Positions 39,079 through 44,192 of a stretch of 44,192 nucleotides of DNA are shown here, piece by piece; the first letter of the stretch is position 1, and each line of letters opens with the position of its first letter. The notes under the pieces were generated by a model. The model was not told the DNA's origin, did not search any database, and saw only the letters and a program-made list of their open reading frames with translations. The translations under genes and the position numbers were made by a program. This DNA comes from Bacteroidales bacterium (GTDB lineage: Bacteria; Bacteroidota; Bacteroidia; Bacteroidales; UBA932). The DNA lies in contig JAGCYX010000040.1 of NCBI GenBank assembly GCA_017960585.1, positions 1 to 44,192 on the forward strand, in the 5' to 3' direction.

Positions 39079-39084
39079 AATTGA

Positions 39085-39202
39085 AAAACCAGACCCGCGC
39101 TCCGGGGCCCGTAGCCACCCTCGGCTTCGTAAGAGGGAGGGGCCCATCGTCAGATGGGAGGGGTCGCGAAGCGACGGCATCCGGAGTGCGGGGTCTGGTT
39201 TT
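39085..39202. mobile_element. Structured palindromic element, copy B (ssb downstream region)
   Basis: Closing arms 39085-39105 and 39181-39202 pair over 21 bp with one bulge and one G-T (contains AAAACCAGACCC / GGGGTCTGGTTTT). Inside: CCCTC/GAGGG (39118-39122 with 39133-39137, loop GGCTTCGTAA), CCCATC/GATGGG (39143-39158) and GTCGC/GCGAC (39163-39175). Same layout and length as copy A at 35822. The final arm ends in GGTTTT, so it might also end ssb transcription. Confidence 0.8.
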
Positions 39203-39222
39203 GCAGAATAAAAGAATCGATT

Positions 39223-40590
39223 ATGACTGAGAAGATTCAGAAATTGATGAACGACAATCCGGTGGCGCGCTGGGCCGTCCTGGTCCTCGTGGCGCTGATG
39301 ATGTTCTTCGCCTATATGTTCGTGGACGTCATGTCCCCGCTCAAGTCCCTCGTCGAAACCAACCTCGGCTGGAACAGCGGCGTGTTCGGCACCTATGCCG
39401 CCTCCGAATACATCCTCAACGTCTGCGGCTTCCTCATCCTCGCAGGCATCATCCTCGACAAGCTCGGCGTCCAGTTCTCCGGCATCCTCTCCGCGGGCCT
39501 CATGGTCCTCGGCGCCGGCATCAAGTTCATCGGCGTCAGCGACTGGTTCCAGACCACCGGCCTCGCCCAGTGGCTCGGCACCTGGTGGGTCGAGATGCCC
39601 GCCAGCGCCAAGATGGCCTCCCTGGGCTTCATGATCTTCGGCTGCGGCTGCGAGATGGAAGGCACCAACGTCTCCAAGATCCTCGCCAAGTGGTTCAAGG
39701 GCAAAGAGATGGCTCTCGCGATGGGCCTCGAAATGGCCATCGCCCGCCTGGGCGTCTTCGGCGTGATGTGGATCGCCCCGCTCATCTCCGCCAAGTTCGG
39801 CGGGTCCATCATGGCCCCGGTCGGCTTCTGCGGCGCCCTGCTCTGCATCGGCCTGATCAACTTCATCATCTTCGCCTTCATGGACAGCAAGTTCGACAAG
39901 CAGCTGGTCGCCGCCGGCCTCGCCACGGACGAGAAGTCCCCGGAGGACGAATTCCACGTGAGCGACCTCGGCGCCATCTTCAAGAGCAAGATGTTCTGGA
40001 TCGTGGCCCTGCTGTGCGTGCTGTACTACAGCGCCATCTTCCCGTTCCAGCGCTACGCGCCGAACTTCCTCGAGGAGACGCTCCGGATCGACGCCGCCAC
40101 GGCCGCCCGGCTGTTCAGTGTCTTCCCCATCCTGGCCATGTGCCTGACCCCGCTTCTGGGCATCTTCCTGGACCACAAGGGCAAGGGCGCCACGATGCTG
40201 ATGGCCGGTTCCATCATCATGATCGTCTGCCACCTGTGCTTCGCGTTCCTGCTGCCCGTGGCCCCGTATAAATGGCTCGCCGTGCTGCTGATCGTCGTGC
40301 TGGGTGTGAGCTTCTCGCTCGTGCCTGCGGCCCTGTGGCCGTCCGTTCCGAAGATCATCGACGAGAAGATCCTCGGCTCGGCCTACTGCCTCATCTTCTG
40401 GGTGCAGAACATCGGTCTCTGCCTCGTGCCGATGCTGATCGGCTCGCTGCGCGGCTCGACCGGCGGCTACTTCATCCCGATGCTGGTCTTCTCCAGCTTC
40501 GGCGTGCTGGCCTTCATCTTCAGCTTCCTGCTCAAAAAGGAGGACCGCAAGAAGGGCTACGGCCTGGAGCTCCCGAATATCAAGAAATAG
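39223..40590 (+). CDS. Major facilitator superfamily transporter (first of a tandem pair)
   Basis: A 455-residue carrier with about 12 membrane segments. The stretch SFSLVPAALWPSVPKI, then EKILGSAYCLIFWVQNIGL, is shared with the next gene and resembles the MFSD1 group of carriers. A cytoplasmic loop near 225-255 (ATDEKSPEDEFHVSDLGAIF) divides the two halves. The ATG at 39223 (MTEKIQKLMND) is used; an upstream frame runs through the palindromic element. It follows ssb by 144 bases, mostly occupied by that element, and is six bases before its paralogue. Substrate unknown; metabolite or peptide transport is possible. Confidence 0.85.
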   Translation: MTEKIQKLMNDNPVARWAVLVLVALMMFFAYMFVDVMSPLKSLVETNLGWNSGVFGTYAASEYILNVCGFLILAGIILDKLGVQFSGILSAGLMVLGAGIKFIGVSDWFQTTGLAQWLGTWWVEMPASAKMASLGFMIFGCGCEMEGTNVSKILAKWFKGKEMALAMGLEMAIARLGVFGVMWIAPLISAKFGGSIMAPVGFCGALLCIGLINFIIFAFMDSKFDKQLVAAGLATDEKSPEDEFHVSDLGAIFKSKMFWIVALLCVLYYSAIFPFQRYAPNFLEETLRIDAATAARLFSVFPILAMCLTPLLGIFLDHKGKGATMLMAGSIIMIVCHLCFAFLLPVAPYKWLAVLLIVVLGVSFSLVPAALWPSVPKIIDEKILGSAYCLIFWVQNIGLCLVPMLIGSLRGSTGGYFIPMLVFSSFGVLAFIFSFLLKKEDRKKGYGLELPNIKK

Positions 40591-40596
40591 CGTCCG

Positions 40597-41937
40597 ATGA
40601 CCGCCAAGTCCGCCAAGATCAGTTGCTGGATCGCCCTGGCATGCCTCGTCGTACCGATGTTCGCATCGTACTTCTTCGACGACATGTTCTCGACGATCTC
40701 CTACCTGTTCGAAGATCCCGCCCGCACGCAGCTGGGCTGGGATGCGGCGGGCTACGGTCTCTACGCCAGCGGCTACTCGGTACTCTGCGTCTTCGGCGGC
40801 CTGGTCGTCTGCGGCATCCTGCTCGACAAGTGGGGCGTCCGCATCACGGGATCCATCTTCGTGGGCATGATGGCCGCCGGCGCAGCGCTGGTCCTGTACG
40901 CCATCACGGCGGGGCTCGCCCCCGCCCGTTCGCTGCGCCTCGCCTACGTGGGCTGCATGTTCTTCGGCCTCGGCAGCGAGATTGCGGGGACGGCGGTCAC
41001 ACGCTCGATCGCGAAATGGTTCCGCCACGGGCCGATGGCCCTGGCGATGGGCCTGCAGCTCGCCATCGCCCGCCTCGGCACCGCCCTCGCCCTCGTGCTC
41101 TCGCCGCGCCTGGTCGTCGAGAACGCCGGTCACGTCTACAGCCTCGCCGAGACGGCCCGCCCGGCCGTGTTCGGGCTGGGTCTGATGGCCGCCGGACTCA
41201 TCCTCTGGGCCCTCTTCGTCGCGATGGATGCGCGGGAGGATAAGAGGAAGGAGATTCCCGATCAGGTCGGGAATGACGAGAATCAGTTCCGCTTTGCGGA
41301 TGTCCTTGGCGTCCTCAAGAACGGCAACTTCTGGCTGATCGGCCTGCTATGCGTGCTGTTCTACAGCAGCATCATCGCCTTCAAGAAATTCGCCGGCGCC
41401 ATCCTCATCCCGCGCTTCGCCATCCCGGCGGAGACGGCCGGCTGGATGGTGTCGATGCTCCCCTTCGCGACCGTCATCTTCGCGCCGCTCTTCGGCCTGC
41501 TCGTGGACCGCTTCGGCCGCGGCACGCGCTGGATGGTGCTGGGCTCCGTCCTGGCGCTCGCCGCCCACCTGCTGCTGGCCTTCGCCCCGCAGGGCGTTCC
41601 CTTCTTCGGCTACCTGGCCATGGTCCTGCTCGGTTTCGGCTACTCGCTGGTGCCGGCGGCCCTGTGGCCCTCCGTGCCGAAGATCGTCCCCGACAAGGTC
41701 CTCGGCACCACCTTCGCACTCGTGTACTGGGTGCAGAACCTCGGCCTGCTCGCCTTCAAGATGCTGGCGGGCGGCATCCTGGGCCGGGCTTCCGCCGCCG
41801 GCGCCGAACGCGGCGCCGTGAGCGTGGAACTGATGTTCACCGGCCTTTGCATCGCAGCCGTGGCCGTGGCGCTGCTGTTCGCCCGTGCCTCGCGGCGGCA
41901 TCCTGAACTGGCGCTCGACGCGCCCAATAAACTTTGA
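40597..41937 (+). CDS. Major facilitator superfamily transporter (second of a tandem pair)
   Basis: A 446-residue paralogue of the preceding carrier, with about 12 membrane segments and the matching stretch YSLVPAALWPSVPKI, DKVLGTTFALVYWVQNLGL. In the central cytoplasmic loop it has KRKEIPDQVGNDENQF, part of which is encoded by a palindrome (41254-41274) and has no equivalent in the first copy. It begins six bases after the first gene and ends one base before dxs, so the three are probably cotranscribed. The two carriers might form a heteromer or serve related substrates; neither can be shown here. Confidence 0.85.
   Translation: MTAKSAKISCWIALACLVVPMFASYFFDDMFSTISYLFEDPARTQLGWDAAGYGLYASGYSVLCVFGGLVVCGILLDKWGVRITGSIFVGMMAAGAALVLYAITAGLAPARSLRLAYVGCMFFGLGSEIAGTAVTRSIAKWFRHGPMALAMGLQLAIARLGTALALVLSPRLVVENAGHVYSLAETARPAVFGLGLMAAGLILWALFVAMDAREDKRKEIPDQVGNDENQFRFADVLGVLKNGNFWLIGLLCVLFYSSIIAFKKFAGAILIPRFAIPAETAGWMVSMLPFATVIFAPLFGLLVDRFGRGTRWMVLGSVLALAAHLLLAFAPQGVPFFGYLAMVLLGFGYSLVPAALWPSVPKIVPDKVLGTTFALVYWVQNLGLLAFKMLAGGILGRASAAGAERGAVSVELMFTGLCIAAVAVALLFARASRRHPELALDAPNKL
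41254..41274. repeat. dRS3-like palindrome in the second MFS gene
   Basis: ATTCCCGA (41254-41261), loop TCAGG, TCGGGAAT (41267-41274), followed by GACGA. It encodes IPDQVGND in the loop between the two six-helix halves and shares its plan and loop with 27217-27239. Confidence 0.7.
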
Positions 41938-41938
41938 T

Positions 41939-43804
41939 ATGTACGAACTCCTGGACCAGATCAACAGCCCCGCCGACATCAAAGGCCTCAGCATCGAGCA
42001 GTTGCGCACCCTGTGCGCGGAACTGCGGTCGTACATCCTGGAAGTCTGCGCCAAGAACCCCGGCCACCTGGCCTCCAGCCTGGGCGCCGTGGAACTGATC
42101 GTCGGCGTGCACTACGTCTTCGACACGCCAGCTGACAAGTTCGTCTTCGACGTAGGGCACCAGGCTTATGCCCATAAGATCCTGACCGGACGGCGGGAGG
42201 CTTTCGCCTCAATGCGAACGAAAGGCGGCATCAGCGGCTTCCCCAACCGGAGCGAAAGCCCCTACGACGCCTTCGGCGTGGGGCACTCCTCCACCTCTGT
42301 CTCCGCCGCCCTCGGACTCGCCGAGGCGGCCCGGATGCAGGGGCTCCAGGAAAAGGTCATCGCCTTGATCGGCGACGGCGCCATGACGGGCGGCCTCGCG
42401 CTCGAGGGCCTGAACAACGCCGGCGCGAGCCGGGCCGACCTGCTCGTCATCCTCAACGACAACAACCAGTCCATCGACAGCAATACCGGCGCCCTGCACC
42501 GCTATCTGCTCAACGTCACCACCAGCCGCTCCTACAACCGCTTCAAGGACCGTATCTGGAACCTGCTGGGGGACAACCCGTTCCGCCGCTTCCTGCAGCG
42601 CTGGGTCCGCGCCCTCAAGTCCTGGTTCGTGGGCAAGCCCGGCGGCGCTCTGTTCGAGTCGCTCGGGTTCCGCTACTTCGGGCCGATCGACGGCAACGAC
42701 ATCGCCGAGGTGGTGCGCACGCTGCGCAAGCTCCAGGGGCTTTCCGGCCCCCGCCTGCTGCACTGCTTCACCATCAAGGGGAAGGGATTCCCCACCGCGG
42801 AAGCGGACCCCGTGACCTGGCACGCCCCGGGGCACTTCGATCCCGACACCGGTGAACGGGTCCATTCCCCGCACCTGCGCGACCGCTACCAGGACGTCTT
42901 CGGCGAGGTCCTCTGCGAGATTGCCGACGCCGATCGCAACGTGGTGGGCATCACCCCCGCCATGGCCACCGGCTGCGGCATGAATCTGCTGGCCGCCCGC
43001 CATCCCGACCGCTTCTTCGACGTGGGCATCGAGGAAGAGCACGCGGTCACCTTCTCCGCCGGCCTCGCCGCCGGGGGGATGAAACCGTTCTGCAACATCT
43101 ACTCCGCCTTCTCCCAGCGCGCCTACGACCAGATCATCCACGACGTCGCGCTCCAGCGCCTGCCGGTCGTGCTCTGCTTCGACCGTGCCGGGCTCGTGGG
43201 CGAAGACGGCGCCACGCACAACGGCGCCTTCGACATGGCCGCCTACCGCAGCATCCCCGACACCATCATCTGCGCCCCGCGCGACGAGGTGCAGCTCAAG
43301 CATATGATGTACACCGCCTGGAAGCACGACACGGGACCGTTTATTATAAGGTACCCGCGCGGGATGGGCGAAGGAGCCCCCTGGCGCGAGACGCCGGGCG
43401 AGTCCCTGCCGGTCGGCCGGGGCGAGCGCCTGCTGGAAGGGAGCGAGGTCGCCATCCTGGCCCTCGGGCCGGTCGCGAGCCAGGCGCTGGAGGCCGCCTC
43501 CGGCTGGCCGGGGCGCGTGAGCGTGTACGACCTGCGCTTCCTCAAGCCGCTCGACACGGATCTGCTCGCCGAAGCGGCGGCCCGCCACCGGCACCTCATC
43601 ACCGTCGAGGACGGCTGCCTCGCCGGCGGTCTCTACGGGGCTGTCAGCGAATGGCTTTCAGCGCATCCCTGCGGAGCTACCCTGGAGGGACTCGGCATCC
43701 CGGACGCCTTCGTCGCCCAGGCTTCCCAGTCCCAGCAGCGGGCCGCCTGCGGAATCGACACCGCCGGCATTAAAAAAAGTTTGGCAAAAGTTTTTGGAGA
43801 ATAG
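41939..43804 (+). CDS. dxs: 1-deoxy-D-xylulose-5-phosphate synthase
   Basis: DXS condenses pyruvate and glyceraldehyde 3-phosphate using thiamine diphosphate, the first step of the MEP isoprenoid route. The 621-residue protein has GHQAYAHK at 73-80, the cofactor motif GDGAMTGGLALEGLNNAG (145-162) closing with NDNNQSI at 173-179, a transketolase-like pyrimidine domain with the DVGIEEEHAV motif (Glu365-Glu367) near the catalytic position, and a C-terminal domain with DLRFLKPLD. Length is typical. The ATG at 41939 (MYELLDQIN) lies one base after the second MFS stop; an upstream ATG at 41885 lies inside it. The tRNA promoter -33 box falls at its 3' end. Confidence 0.95.
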   Translation: MYELLDQINSPADIKGLSIEQLRTLCAELRSYILEVCAKNPGHLASSLGAVELIVGVHYVFDTPADKFVFDVGHQAYAHKILTGRREAFASMRTKGGISGFPNRSESPYDAFGVGHSSTSVSAALGLAEAARMQGLQEKVIALIGDGAMTGGLALEGLNNAGASRADLLVILNDNNQSIDSNTGALHRYLLNVTTSRSYNRFKDRIWNLLGDNPFRRFLQRWVRALKSWFVGKPGGALFESLGFRYFGPIDGNDIAEVVRTLRKLQGLSGPRLLHCFTIKGKGFPTAEADPVTWHAPGHFDPDTGERVHSPHLRDRYQDVFGEVLCEIADADRNVVGITPAMATGCGMNLLAARHPDRFFDVGIEEEHAVTFSAGLAAGGMKPFCNIYSAFSQRAYDQIIHDVALQRLPVVLCFDRAGLVGEDGATHNGAFDMAAYRSIPDTIICAPRDEVQLKHMMYTAWKHDTGPFIIRYPRGMGEGAPWRETPGESLPVGRGERLLEGSEVAILALGPVASQALEAASGWPGRVSVYDLRFLKPLDTDLLAEAAARHRHLITVEDGCLAGGLYGAVSEWLSAHPCGATLEGLGIPDAFVAQASQSQQRAACGIDTAGIKKSLAKVFGE

Positions 43805-43823
43805 GAAATTATTCCTATCTTTG
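43793..43823 (+). promoter_or_regulatory. Promoter of the tRNA array
   Basis: TTTG (43793-43796), a 19-base spacer and TATCTTTG (43816-43823). The -33 element lies within the last codons of dxs. Transcription would start near 43829, about 30 bases before the first tRNA. Confidence 0.75.
43801..43818. repeat. Small palindrome at the dxs stop and tRNA promoter
   Basis: ATAGGAA (43801-43807), ATTA, TTCCTAT (43812-43818) is a perfect 7-bp inverted repeat that starts in the dxs stop codon region and ends inside the -7 box. Role unknown. Confidence 0.5.
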
Positions 43824-43860
43824 CAGTCCCAAAAAATAGGGGGCTTTGAAATAATACATT

Positions 43861-43934
43861 GCCGATGTAGCTCAGTTGGCTAGAGCGTGTGATTTGTAAT
43901 CTCAAGGTCGTGGGTTCGATTCCCTCCATCGGCT
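43861..43934 (+). tRNA. tRNA-Thr (anticodon TGT)
   Basis: A 74-base cloverleaf: acceptor arms GCCGATG/CATCGGC, D stem GCTC/GAGC, anticodon loop TTTGTAA (anticodon TGT) and T loop TTCGATT. The anticodon stem (TGTGA/TCTCA) and the T stem (GTGGG/CCCTC) each contain one T-T mismatch. CCA is not encoded. First gene of the array. Confidence 0.92.
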
Positions 43935-43958
43935 CACGATCAGCAATGTAAAGATATT

Positions 43959-44040
43959 GGGCAAGTACCAGAGTGGCCAAATGGGGCAGACTGTAAATCT
44001 GCTGGCGATGCCTTCGGTGGTTCGAATCCATCCTTGCCCA
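43959..44040 (+). tRNA. tRNA-Tyr (anticodon GTA)
   Basis: An 82-base class II tRNA with acceptor arms GGGCAAG/CTTGCCC, anticodon loop CTGTAAA (anticodon GTA), a long variable arm (around GGCGATGCC) and T loop TTCGAAT. CCA is not encoded. It lies 24 bases after tRNA-Thr. Confidence 0.94.
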
Positions 44041-44077
44041 CAAAAAGCGGAAGTTAGACAGAAACGACTGCTCCCAA

Positions 44078-44149
44078 GCGGGGTTCGTATAATGGCTATT
44101 ATGCCAGCCTTCCAAGCTGGAAATGGGAGTTCGATTCTCCTACCCCGCT
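44078..44149 (+). tRNA. tRNA-Gly (anticodon TCC)
   Basis: A 72-base cloverleaf with acceptor arms GCGGGGT/ACCCCGC, anticodon stem CCAGC/GCTGG with loop CTTCCAA (anticodon TCC) and T arm GGGAG-TTCGATT-CTCCT. CCA is not encoded. Confidence 0.94.
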
Positions 44150-44156
44150 CGATAAC

Positions 44157-44192
44157 GCCGATGTAGCTCAGGGGTAGAGCGCATCCTTGGTA
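44157..44192 (+). tRNA. tRNA-Thr (anticodon GGT), 5' part cut by window edge
   Basis: The acceptor arm GCCGATG, D arm GCTCAGGGGTAGAGC and the start of the anticodon arm CATCC-TTGGTA are visible; the anticodon reads GGT. The order Thr-Tyr-Gly-Thr is the one that commonly precedes tuf in Bacteroidota, so elongation factor Tu is expected next. Confidence 0.85.

Noticed and set aside
38530..41133. An 867-codon minus-strand frame across ssb and the MFS genes
   Set aside because: Rich in Glu, Asp, His and Gly with no motif, opposite certain genes; antisense shadow.

Overview
The window is a contiguous stretch of chromosome from a high-GC member of the Bacteroidota, most likely Bacteroidales. Four things point there: a complete MoxR/DUF58/Bat (aerotolerance) operon; repeated TAnnTTTG -7 promoter boxes with weak or absent Shine-Dalgarno sites; a BACON-domain lipoprotein; and a final tRNA-Thr/Tyr/Gly/Thr array of the kind that precedes tuf in this phylum. 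No species can be named from the sequence alone.

Layout. 1-3191 (minus): a divergent AIR-synthase/PurL-like protein, a PIN-PhoH ATPase and the start of pyruvate phosphate dikinase. 3242-11216 (plus): folC, a very large thioester-less alpha-2-macroglobulin, an S66 LD-carboxypeptidase lipoprotein and a small BACON lipoprotein, apparently one transcript. 11231-12028 (minus): truA. 12046-20211 (plus): moxR, DUF58, a membrane protein, batA, batB, batC and a fused batD-batE, a cell-envelope complex. 20421-27389 (plus): exbB, exbD, tonB, rluB, era, parC, read from one canonical promoter to a perfect 13-bp hairpin terminator. 27477-30454 (minus): recJ, an unknown membrane protein and a PPC/DUF296 protein. 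30509-34062 (plus): four overlapping genes for a steroid 5-alpha-reductase homologue, an Old Yellow Enzyme and two short-chain dehydrogenases, a candidate steroid or bile-acid A-ring reduction operon. 34090-37189: lysS, a SpoU methyltransferase and aroE. 37259-37965: a ribbon-helix-helix/PIN toxin-antitoxin pair with a visible operator. 37946-38449 (minus): aroK. 38527-43804: ssb, two paralogous MFS carriers and dxs. 43861-44192: four tRNA genes, the last one cut by the window edge.

Two themes deserve most attention. The first is the 30509-34062 operon: the SRD5A homologue keeps the Glu and Tyr equivalent to the catalytic pair of human SRD5A2, and its partner genes are the classes expected for 3-oxo-delta4 steroid and bile-acid conversion. 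The second is a set of palindromic repeats. Two copies of an element of about 118 nt (one in frame inside the SpoU methyltransferase, one just after ssb) can each fold into a closing stem plus three hairpins, and their stems differ between copies while pairing is kept. Smaller palindromes sit in frame in parC, the second MFS gene and probably truA. Reading frames are preserved at every coding site, so this genome seems to tolerate, and perhaps spread, in-frame palindromic insertions.

No intergenic stretch exceeds 300 bases. The longest, 20212-20420, holds four DnaA-box-like sites, an 11-bp inverted repeat and the exbB promoter.
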